This document shows, one piece after another, positions 34,183 through 45,700 of a stretch of DNA of 64,000 nt. A program made the position numbers and the translations under genes. Every line of letters starts with the position of its first letter. Positions within the stretch are counted from its first letter, which is position 1. Below the pieces are notes generated by a model. The model made no database searches and was not told the DNA's origin. It saw only the letters and a list, made by a program, of their open reading frames with translations. Source of the stretch: Magnolia sinica (Eukaryota; Streptophyta; Magnoliopsida; Magnoliales; Magnoliaceae); contig NC_080577.1 of NCBI RefSeq assembly GCF_029962835.1, forward strand, positions 25,154,501 to 25,218,500, in the 5' to 3' direction.

Positions 34183-34733
34183 GATTAGCTACTGACAGGT
34201 TGAGAAGGGAGACTCGCTCCTCAAGTGATGTTACCAAGTTTTGTAGACCCCACCATGATATATGCTTTGTATTCACACCGTTCATCCATTTGGAGATATT
34301 ATATTAGGGCATGATCCAAAGAATGAGTCAGATCCAAAGTTTGAGTGGACCCCACCACATAAAACAAAACGATGGAGAGAGTGATGCCCACCATTAAAAA
34401 GTTCTAACGGCCACAAGAGTTTTCAATCAACTTGATATTTGTGTTTTCCCTTCTTTCATGTCTGCGTTGATATAAGAACAACATGGATCTCAAATAAACA
34501 TCATGGTGGACCTCGAGAAGGTTTCAACGATGGGCATCACTCTCCCCTCTATTTTATGTGGTGAGGTCCACTCCAGCCTTGGATTTGCCTCATTCTTTCG
34601 ATCATGCCCTAAAATAATCTCTCCAAATGTATGGACAGTGTGGATACAACACATCCATTATGATGGGCCCCACAGAACTTGGTGACGTTACTTTAGTAGC
34701 GAGTCTCGCTACTCAACTTGTTGGTAGCTAATC
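34183..34733. mobile_element. MITE family 2, ~551 bp
   Basis: The left end GATTAGCTACTGACAGGTTG and the inverted right end GATTAGCTACCAACAAGTTG form inverted repeats over 100 bases long, passing through GAGACTCGCT and ATTTGGAGA. AATCCGTGTC-like words lie outside both ends, but a clean target duplication was not established. Confidence 0.85.
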
Positions 34734-34909
34734 CGTGTCTCATCCCATCACACCAGGGTCCCACAGCCCTATACACATCAACACACCACCACTACGGGTG
34801 GGGTTGACAACACCACGTAACGCGCATCTCATTTTCGCAAAGCTCGACAACTCAACCGGCCTAGGAAATATATATAGCAAGAGGAATGACCCCACCCAAC
34901 TACCACATA

Positions 34910-35870
34910 CGTAGGGCTGGGCAACAAGTCGAGTCCGACCTGAGTTAGGGCTGACCCGACTCGATCTGGTTTTGAAATAGGTCTGACTCGAACTCGACTT
35001 GACTCGGTACCGAGTCTAGCATGATTGAACAAATCCAAATATGAGTCTGGCCTATACTAATTTGGACCGAATCCGACTCAGCTAAAAGTACCGAGTTGGT
35101 TTGAGTTGGTACCGATTCGGATCGAGAGATGAGGGAAGGAGGGAATGGAGAGAAGAGAGAGAAGATGAGGAGGGTGGTGATGGGTGACTGCCGGGCTTGG
35201 AAGAGGAGGGTGGGAGGGATTAGAGAGGGGAGAGAGGGGAGGAGGAGGGTGGTGATGGTGGTGGGTGGTTGTGGGGCTTGGAAGAGGAGGAGGATGAGGG
35301 AGGAAGAGAGTTTGGGATTAGGTGCAGCGTATAAGGTTAGAGATATTTAAAATTTTGGATTTTTTAATCTAATTTGATGATTTATCTTATTAAAACAATA
35401 ATTAAAAAAGAAATAATATCTAAAATCAAGCCGGGACGGATGCTATTGCGTGTATGAGTAGAGGAGATAGAGAGATGAGGAGGAGCTCGAAGCCTCGAAT
35501 GGGTGGCTGCTGGCCGGAGGAAGAGGATGAGCTTGCTGATAGAGGGTTATCGAACGGGTGGCTTTGCTGGAATAAGGTTCTAAGATCGGGTTGGATGCAG
35601 CGGGCAACTGCTGGTAGGGTTAGGGTAGGTAGAAAGATTATTATTATTATTTTATTTTTATTTATATAGTACCTGATAACCGAATCAAGTTGGGTTTTAG
35701 ATCAGGTCGAATCCAACCGGATTGAGTTTCAGTTAGAGTCGGGTCAAATTACATAGCAACTTGAACTCAACTGGGTCGGATTTCAGATCGAGATAGGGCC
35801 ACTCGATCTGAACCCGACTACACCATTCGGTTTGGGTCAAGTCGGACATAACCGAGTCAATGAGTCGGAT
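34910..35870. mobile_element. GAGTCGG-rich low-complexity element with polypurine core
   Basis: The arms are built of CGAGTC/GACTCG words (GTAGGGCTGGGCAACAAGTC at the left), resembling the hAT-type MITEs here. The middle (35120-35310) is a GGA/GAG-rich polypurine tract repeated with GGGTGGTTG variations, then AT-rich with a (TTA)n patch at 35639. ORFs across it are composition artefacts. The ends are approximate. Confidence 0.5.
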
Positions 35871-36324
35871 CCACCGACTAGAGTAGCCCCCCGCCCACCT
35901 CCACTCATACGTGGACTTTTACATTCAAGGCTTCCTTTCCCGCCAACATGCAAGGTAACGAAAAATCTGAGCCGTGAAAAATGCCGCGGCACCTTAACGA
36001 CCACACGTGAAACACCAAAACTGGTTATTCATCATGTAGGCCAAACGACAGAAATCAATGAACAGACAGTGATGTGAATCAATGCTACTGTTATGGGATA
36101 GCTAAAATGGACACATTGGTCCTATTTTTCTCAAACAATCTTTACAGCGGGTCCCACCTTCTCAACGGACCGGATGTTCCGCACAAGCGGTAAATTGGCA
36201 GGAAAAAAAGAGAAGCGTTGTATGTCTAAACATTCCTCTCGCAACACAAGCAAAAGAAAATGATGAGATAAACCCCCAAAACCAAAAAACCCTTCCCAAG
36301 TCCCAGCTCTCAAACACAAACGCC
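35871..36324 (+). promoter_or_regulatory. 5' flank of the MORF gene
   Basis: Unique sequence upstream of the start codon. No convincing TATA box; CT/CA-rich sequence lies just before the ATG (CAAACACAAACGCCATGG, good plant context). The transposon-derived sequence ends about 450 bases upstream. Confidence 0.45.
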
Positions 36325-36737
36325 ATGGCAGCAGTTCTCCGAGCCATTATTTCCTCACGCCACCCTCCTCTGCCCTTCTTCCTGTCCAAGCGCTTCATCA
36401 CGACCCCTTTTTCGCTGGGACTGGGCTCTCCCTTGGTGGGCCCGGCCCGCTCCCGCCCATCCCCACTCTCGCACGCGGTCCGAGTCTTCTCCCCCGGCTC
36501 CAACCGTTTCAACCCCATCCGATGCCGAGTCCAGCGATCCGGCGGTGACTCGGCTTACTCGCCCCTCAATTCGGGCTCGAACTTCAGCGACCGCCCGCCG
36601 ACGGAGATGGCGCCGCTCTTCCCGGGCTGTGACTATGAGCATTGGCTCATCGTCATGGACAAGCCCGGAGGCGAGGGAGCCGCCAAGCAGCAGATGATCG
36701 ACTGTTACATCCAAACCCTTGCCAAGGTCGTCGGAAG
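36325..36737 (+). CDS. MORF exon 1
   Basis: Start ATG in CGCCATGGC; encodes the transit peptide and the first part of the MORF domain. It ends GTCGTCGGAAG before GTTAGG (phase 2). GC- and CpG-rich, unlike the surroundings. Confidence 0.93.
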
Positions 36738-39700
36738 GTTAGGGTTTACGGATGCTTGTTGTTCTTGAAGCTTCCTGGCTTTTGCATTTTCATTATTCCT
36801 CATATCTTTTTTAAAAAAATTATGTATGAGTTGTTCTGTTTTGTTAAATTTCAGTGAAGAGGAAGCAAAGAAGAAGATTTATAATGTCTCATGCGAGAGG
36901 TATTTCGGTTTCGGATGCGAGATTGATGAGGAGACTTCGAATAAGCTCGAAGGTCAGTTGGTGACATGTCATTGTAGATTCACAGCGGCGAAATGTGAAT
37001 GCTGCTCAAAAGATTAGGGATTGTTTGGCACCTTTAGAATCCAAATTCATGATTGACAATCCCTGATGTTTTTTCTTCATTCTATCAGTTGTGTTTGGAA
37101 GTGGGGATTTTCAATCCAGTGGAATCCAGAAACTGCGTTTGGCAACCTGGACTTTCAAAAGGCCACCTTGTAGGTTGGAGGGGAGGGAGAGCAGTTATAA
37201 CAGTTGGAGAGGAATGAAAATCCTCGTATTTTTGCAACCCACCTTTTAGAGAAGAATAAGAGGGGACCCTTTTGAGGACTTTCAATCTGAAGTGGATTTG
37301 AAATCCACCAAATTCGGGATGCTAAACAAAAGATTTTGGGGTGAATTTGGATTTCACATTGACAACTAATCAAAATCCAAGCTGCCAGACCCCCTTACTT
37401 CTTTTGGAATCTATGCCCCCTTCGATGCAGCACATGTGCTCAAGATCTGGACTGTTCATCTGGTGTCCCTTGCCGTTTTTGTGATGTGGTCCAAAAATAG
37501 GCTGGTCTAGGCATCTGGTGGGCCACTTGTGTGCGGAAAAATGGATGTTTAAAGAACAAGACCAAGGGACGTCACTGATTACATGCAAGCTATACGCACA
37601 ATGCATACACTGTGGGCCCGCTAGATGACAACTATGGTCTGCACATGCTTTCCGAAAGTTCCATTGCATGGGCATGTCTAGGAGAGTAGGTTTTGTTTCC
37701 TGATTGCCGGGCAATTTGGATGCGGTACATGTAAGGATATAAAGTATTTACTTCCTTCACTATATGGCATGCTAGGCTTAGAATCATGTGGGCTGCTCCT
37801 GTTCATATGCTTAAGTCCATGCAATATGTTTGTGGGTATTGATTGATATGTTAAAAAATTACGAGTGTTATTATTGTAGATCCTGCATGCATAATATTCC
37901 ACTGCTCATGAATGCTATTGCACAAACTGAAGTATAAACTTCCTAAAGATAAATTTACATTACAACCAATATTGCCTGGACACTTATTATTCTTTTTGGG
38001 GTCACTTGCGGCACTTGGATACTCATCGTCATGACACGAGAAAGTTCTGTAGATGATCTAAGGCATATGGGCATATTCTCTGCAATTTTTTGCATCCTCA
38101 TTTTTTTTCAAGCCAAAGATTTCTCACTCTTTGCTGCCAACTTGTCTCCATTCTCTTGGTGTCAAAGAAATTATACACATGCACTCACTCCAAAATGCTA
38201 GGTTTAAGTTCATTTCTGTTAGTACATGGCACCCTCAAAAAATCACAAGTCTTGTTTACTTGCTTTTTATGTTCTCTTGTTTGGTTCTCTATGGCGACAT
38301 TGAGCAAGTGATTTCCACTGTACTGTTGATGTGAGCTGCCATTACTTGTGATGACTATTGCATGATTTTCTAGGTTGGTTAATTGATTATGTTTTGAAAT
38401 TTGAATAGAACAGTGCGAATTATTATTATTATTATTTTTTGAATTTTCCTTGGATTGTCTATCTGAAGAAAAATCCCCTAATCTTGAGGTTGTTTGGATG
38501 CATGGACAAGCTTGTCTTAAGTTAACGTGGTCTAGGCTCTTTGGACAAGGATATCCTTGACTAAAGAGAGTTATCCGCACATCCAAACAACCCCTTTCAT
38601 TTTTCTTAGTTTCTATTATTTATTTAAAATTTACTTATTTGAGCATGGAAGTGTTGCTGTGCTTAGTTTTTTGAGTTTTAGTACACTTGGCACCCAACCA
38701 TGCTACTGGTTAACACTGATAACAACTCAACACTAAAGAGAATATAATAAAAAATTTGGGTCGGGAAAATATAACTATCTGGATCACAAGCTTACTTATA
38801 ATCCAGATCGCTAATTCAGTACGAAAAGCATAGGGGGTTGGTGATTCAAGTAGCCTAGCCTTAGCAAGTGTCTTTGCAATGGAAACATCAATTGGTCCGT
38901 GTACTTCTGTGCTAATTGTACCTACATTGTCCACAGGCTTGCCAGGTGTTCTTTTTGTGCTTCCAGATTCTTATGTTGATGCTGAGAACAAGGACTATGG
39001 AGGTAAGAATTTTGCCAGTGTGAGACGACGAGTTTTTTTTTTTTGTTTAAATTTTTATAATAATAATAATAATAATTATTATATATATATTTTTTAAAAT
39101 TTAAATTTTTTCATTTCATTTCATTTCCTGGGGATTTCATTTGACTTGTGTTTTCGTCTTTTCTCGGTGTTGCTGTGTTAAATTTTTAGGCGATCCTGGC
39201 ATATCATTTTCTTGCATTTGTATTTCATTCTAAACGGGTCCATGCCATCTTCGCAGAGTGGAATTGTATCCAAAGACAATTTCTCTCTCTGAATGCCTAA
39301 TTGACTAACACTCATTCTCTCCATCGGTAGTTCTTATGCTCCCTGGTGTTGCATATCAGTAAGCAGGAAACATTTGACTTACTGCCTTGATGTTTTGTTT
39401 TGTTTTTTTTTTTTTTTGTAAAATGATATCAGATCACGTTTCTTTATGAAATAGTGCTTCCTTAAGGTTCTGCCCCACACCATGCACCTAATGGCACTAA
39501 TATGGTTGGAAAGGCCAATGATCCATGATTCAGTGGTACACCCAGATGCTACCTATCATCACCGTCATCTTAATGTATTAACATCATCATAGCCTTATCC
39601 CACCCATTTGGGGTTTCGCTTTCAGGGTATATTGTAAGCACTCAACAACCGTCCATCTGACATCGCTATTTCCCTGTTGCTAGGCTGGGGACTGGCTAGT

Positions 39701-42700
39701 GCAATTGCTAACAGGCAGAGTTTACAAAATACCACCTAATATTTTTAGATAATTCATAGGCTTCTTTTACATATTGTTGTAGGTTTGTAGTGTATTGGTA
39801 CATGATACTCTTTTTATTCATTAGGAAAGTGATACTCTTATTCACCATCCAAATCATACCACTCAAATGTGTCACCAACACCGTACAGCAAGGACACTAT
39901 ATTTGCCTAGGCTTTTTTGACTCGGTGAATCAGACCAACTCGTTCAATCCTGAGTTGAGTCCTGACTTGGCCGAGTCAGGCCAAGTCCCCCACTGTTCTC
40001 AATACTGACTTGTGGTGCCGAACTGGATTGTACTCAACCAAGCTAAGTAGACTCAGATGAACCACATCGACTCAGCCATTGTTAGTCCATGATATTTGCA
40101 TACACATAAGTACAACTTTTGCTCAAGGTTGACCTGGTAGACACAAGCTTGGCACCCATTTATAAGTAGCACTTCAATATTCGTTAATTAATTATAATGA
40201 TAGAAATCTGTACATTCAATACTGTATTCGTTATTAATGAAGTATGTATGTTACTTGTTCTGGAAGCCAACAAAATTCCTGCTGATTATAAAAAGATGTA
40301 TTTTGTATGAATAATGACATATAAATGTGGCACATGCGGGGTGGTACATGATGCCTGATACATGGTTGGTATGGCAATACGGCATATACTATGTAATGCA
40401 CTTATATTAGGAGATTAACTTTGCCTAGTTTATTAATATAACATCCTTTAGATGCGTAATCTTGTATTCAGTGCTACTTAACTTTGCTCGTCCACACCAT
40501 TAGTCTCAGCCACATCATCATGTAAGCCTTATCCCAGTTAATTGGGGTCAGCTACAGGAGTCTCAGCTGCATGTCGGCCCCAATCAAGTGGCTGCACCAT
40601 ACTTCATTGGAGGGAGGCTGCATAACTCTTAATTTATTTACCAGAAGACAAGTTCCATCTCTTTCCGGTATTTTTTGTTACGGATTGCCGGGCAACTAAT
40701 GTAGCCCTAAATATGCTGTTGCACATAGCATGTGCAACCCACATGGAGGGAGAGGAAACCGTTTGGAAGATTCTGGAGAGGGGAGGAGAAGTGGCTATAA
40801 GAATTACATTCCTTTAGTTGAGCTATTGATGCAGGACAGATGCATGAACTAAGTAACATGTGAGATCAAATAGCCGAATTAAGATATTCAACAAAAAAAA
40901 CACAAACATCGCTATATTCACCACAAATATCATGAAAATCAAAAGAAAATTATGCATAATCTTGGCCTAAGCTACCAACATCATAACATAAGATCATTAA
41001 ATAAAAAGAAACTAGGATCTAATGGATGTAAGGACATTCAATTAGCATAGGGTATAGTCTCTTTCAAAATAGGAAACTTAATACAACCTAAGGTGAAAAT
41101 TAGGGTTTGGGTAATTTAGGAAAATAGGAAAATTAGGAATTTTAGGTTTGGGGTTAGGGTTTCGGGGATGGAAGAAATGAGTTTTGATATAAAGATGGTG
41201 GGAAACCAAAAGGGGCAGGTGGGATTCACACGTGTGGCGTGGGAGGATGGATTTAGGTTGGTTAGGGTTTGGATTGTGGATGGGTATGAGAAAGTTGGGT
41301 TTGAGAGAAGACGGAGATTTGTGATGAGAGAATTAAGAATCTGAAGAAAATACCTGGATGGGGAAGAAAAGAGAAGATTGTGTGGGGATAGATGGAGACC
41401 TCGCACCTCTGTTGATGAAGATTAGCATCGTACCAATATTCCTTCCAAATCCCATGAAGATGGGAGAAGAAAGCAAAAACCTTTTTAAAAAAAAATAAAA
41501 TTTAAATCATGAAATTCAATGGGAGAGAGCTCACATGCCCCCCTCTTTTTATAGATCCAAGAGGTTTCAAAAATTACAAAATTCTCTTCTTGTGTATTTT
41601 AACGAAAATAGCCCTAGTCTAAATAAAATCAACTAAAACACTCATAATGTGTCCAAATATAAAATAAACAAAAATTAAATCCTAAAATATGATAAAGTCT
41701 AAAACTGATGTGAACGATCAACGATCAATGGTTCGATCATGTGATCCATGTGATCCAATGGCCCGATTGTCGATCCCTCCGATCCAACGGTCTAGATCAC
41801 TCCATAAAGCAACCATGTGCATCTTCCCAGTGTGGGGTCTTTCAGATGCTCGCACATGCACATGGGGTCTTCAGCACGATCACGGGTACTTGCCTAGCCA
41901 TAGGAAAATCAGCGTGGCCCGCCTCCTTACGTAAGGGCGTATATGACGTGATGTCCTCATCAACTATCCTGCCATAGTTCACCTCTATTTTGAAAATGTT
42001 GGTGACACTTCAACCATAAGAATGGCATAGTTCTATAGCAAGCCAAACCATTCAAATAGCTGACCCAACTCTGGATTGATCATGACCTAAAATTACATTA
42101 AGAACATAATATTTGCTACCTGATCATGCCTCTCGAATTTGGAGCCCTTGTATTTTACTTCTAAACATCCATTGGGTAGTCATCATTTTCATGGTTAGAA
42201 TTGCTTGATTGCTGTGATTTTAGAGATATTCTCCATTCTTAAATTGACCGAGAATTTGGCCTAATCCTAGATGCATGTATGGTTAGGTTAAAGAATGTTC
42301 AAATAAATACACCAATTAACTAACAGTTTTTAGTCAAAGGGATTTGGTAAATTTCAAAACAAAGATAAGGTCATTCTGTTAGGATCATGCCCCTTAGCAT
42401 AAAATCGCGTAAACAATAAAAATGGAGGACCTAGGGATATGAGGATATCCCAGATCTAGCATAAGTCAATCCACAGTCAAGTTTGGATCTGATTCTACTG
42501 ACTAACCATCCCTCTTTTCCGTTCAAACTAGAAAGGGGATATCCAGAGAGGAACGAAAGGGGTGAAGAATGAAGGGTTCGAGATGAAGAAAGTACAGGTC
42601 CTTTTGTCGTTAAAAGAAAAGGAGGATGACTCTTAAAATTTCTTGCACCTCAAAGATCTAGAAAGAAGGAAACCTGAAATCGGGGTGGAATCCTCAATAC

Positions 42701-45700
42701 CCAAGGACCAATCCTGAAACCCTAATATCTTGAATAAAGAGGAAGAAAAGAGACGAATTTCTACGCATTCATTAATAATGAAAATAGGGTTTCTCACAAT
42801 ATATATATAAGCTATGGAAAAAGTAAAAGTGCACTAAAGCTCCTGAAAACAAGAAAAATAACAAAAAAAGACGAAAAGTAAATAAAGTGCAATAAAGACC
42901 CTGACAATAAGGAAAACAAAAACGCTTAAAACTAAAACACCCGTGTGGTAGGGTGTGAAATCCGACCCATGGATCTATAGTTGGGGTGCGGTCATGCCGC
43001 TCCTGCACTCGTAGTGCGTCAGAAAATGGGTCCGATGGACCCAATGTCCATCCACATCAACTTCTCCGCTCCGGTACTCTGTCGATGACGCCTCCTCCTT
43101 TGGTACACTCTAAAGGGTGCACCATTGATGTCTGCATCAAAATGTGAGGCGATGACTCACCCAGTTTTAAAATGCCGGTGTGTTATGATAGGAGTTTGGT
43201 CCTCTTTTTGTGGACAAAGATGTGAATTTGTTGAGCATATGGCATCATCATCATGTAAGTCTTTACCCCAACTAACTGAGGTTGGCTATACAAATCTTGA
43301 TTTGGTGCCCCACTCTATCAAGGGCCATAACTTCAGTTAGACCATAGGTTATCAAATCTTTTCTTAGAACCTCCACCCACATCTTTTTTGGGTTTTCCCA
43401 TTGTCCTTTCATAGCCTTCAACTTGCACCTACTCCTAATCGTTGTAGTTCTCAGTCTCTGTTGCACATGACCAAACTATCTAAGGTCTACTTTCCCTCAT
43501 TTTATTACCTATGGGTGCTACTCATAGGTTCCCTTGAATGTATTGATTCCTAATTCTATCCTTTTTCGTCTTGCTACTAATCCACATTAGCATCCTTATT
43601 TTAGCTATACTCATCCTATGAACACGTTGTTCCTTAACTGCCCAACATTTTGTCCCATAAAGCACGGCTGGTCTTATAGCTATCGTATAAAATTTCCCTT
43701 CCAGTTTGAGTGGTGACAATCACATAAAACTCCAGAGGCACATATCCATTTCTTCCATCCAACTTGAATTCAATGTGCAACGTCCTTCTCAATCTCTCTA
43801 CTCTCATGAATTATTCACCTAAGGTATCAAAGTGGTCATTTTGGGAAATTTCTTGGTGAACAATCTTAAATAATTCATTGTTTTCACTCTGTTGTTATTA
43901 AAATTGCACCGCATATACTCTGCTTAGTCTGACTAATTTTATTTCCTTTAGATTCTAAAGCATCCGTCCATAAATCTAGCTCTGTGTTTATGCCCTCCCC
44001 CGTCATGTGAATCAAAAGTATGTCATCTGCAAATAATTCCTGCATATGTGGAGCATACGGCATGCCTTCGTAAATTCCCTGAATGTCCTTTAATTAGATT
44101 TAAAACACTTAGGGCTTGTTTGTTAATGCTGACTTTTTGCACTTAACGCGGAATTGGGAAAATGTTCCGTGTTTAGTGGTGTTTGTTAATGCTTTGGTAA
44201 CACGGAAGAAGGAAAGCGCTAAGTGGTTTTTCACTGAATTCTTTCCGTGATAGGAGTCTGGCTTAATGGTGAATGCGGAATGCGCTCCATGAATTTTTCA
44301 TTAAACAAAAATTTTTGCTTCCAAAATTACCCCTTTTCAAGTTACTACGGTAAATTTTTTCTCTTTAAATTGTTTGCGCAATACAAAATCAACTTTTAAC
44401 ATGTGAAACTTCTTTATGCCCCACCATGATTTATGTGTTTGATCCACACCGTCCATCAACTTTTTCAGATCATTCTAGAGCATGAGCCCAAAAATGAGGT
44501 ACATGTAAAACTCAAGTGGGCCATACCATAAAAACCAATGGAAATTGAATATAACTCAAGTTGACCATTAAAAACCTTCTGGGGCCATAAAAGTTTTCGA
44601 TCAAGATGATCTTTGTTTTTTCCATTCATCTGGCCTGTATGACCTAATCAACAGATTGGATGTCAAACAAACAGTACAGTGGGCCTTAGGAGAATTTTAA
44701 CGGTGAATATCCAATCACTATTGTTTTCTTGTGGTGTGGTCCACCTGAGATTTATATCCCTCTCATTTTTTGTGTGAAGCCCTAAAATGATCAATAAAAA
44801 TGGATGAACGGAATAGATGAAACACATACATCATGATGGGGCCCATAGAGCACCGACCCTAGGTGGTAGGGGGAGTAGATACGTGTCGTGGGAAGACAAG
44901 CGCCAACGCTCCTCGAACTCTGAGTTGTGCGAACCGTTCATAGGAGATCAAAGTTACATGGCCCACAATGATGTATTTATTATATCCACACCGTCCATCC
45001 ATTTTTCGAGATTATTTTAGAGATTAGCCAAAAAATGAATCATATCCAAAGCTCAAATAGACTGCACCAAAAATAGCAGCGGGATAATGATTTTCACTGT
45101 TAAAAAATTCGTAGGGCCTACCATAATGTTTATTTTCCATCCAATCTGTTCATAAGGTCAAAAATATCTGGATGCAGAGGAAAAACAAATTTCATATTGA
45201 TCCGAAACTTCCGTGACCCCAAAAGGATTTCAATGGTAGACGTTCAATCCCCCCCTACTTTTTGCAGCGTGGTACACTTGATCTTTAGAACTGCCCTATT
45301 TTTCTGCTCAAGCCTTAAGACGAGCACGAAAAATGGATGGACGGTTTGGATATAACACATACTTCATTAAGTGACCCACGGAACTTGCTGACGTCAATAC
45401 ACCTACATAGGTGTTTGGCACACCAGCCAATCCGCTTCCGTCCAGATCGGACGCGGATTTCTAGAAACGGATTAGCTACTCCCCCTAACACCGGCAGGGG
45501 GCTGATGGTTGGTGCTGTGGGCCCCACCATGATGTATGTGTTTCATCCATTCCGTTCATCCATTTTTAAATATCATTTTAGTGCTTGATCCCAAAAATGA
45601 GAGGTATATAAATCTCAGGTGGACCACACCACATGAAAACAATAGTGATTGGATATCCACCATTAAAATCCTCCTAAGGCCCACTGTACTGTTTATTTGA

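Noticed and set aside
35129-35669. Gly/Arg-rich ORFs on the plus strand
   Set aside because: Encoded by a polypurine core of a low-complexity repeat element.
36355-36714. Minus-strand 119-codon ORF opposite MORF exon 1
   Set aside because: Antisense shadow of a GC-rich coding exon.
37010-37390. MITE suggested by GGGATTGTTTGGCACC in intron 2
   Set aside because: No matching inverted right end or target duplication was found.
41116-41406. 96-codon minus-strand ORF
   Set aside because: Low-complexity Leu/Ser/Thr/Pro composition from purine-rich DNA; no domain or start evidence.
42378-43080. LTR beginning TGTTAGGATCATGCCCC
   Set aside because: No second copy, right end or target duplication could be identified; left as unassigned.
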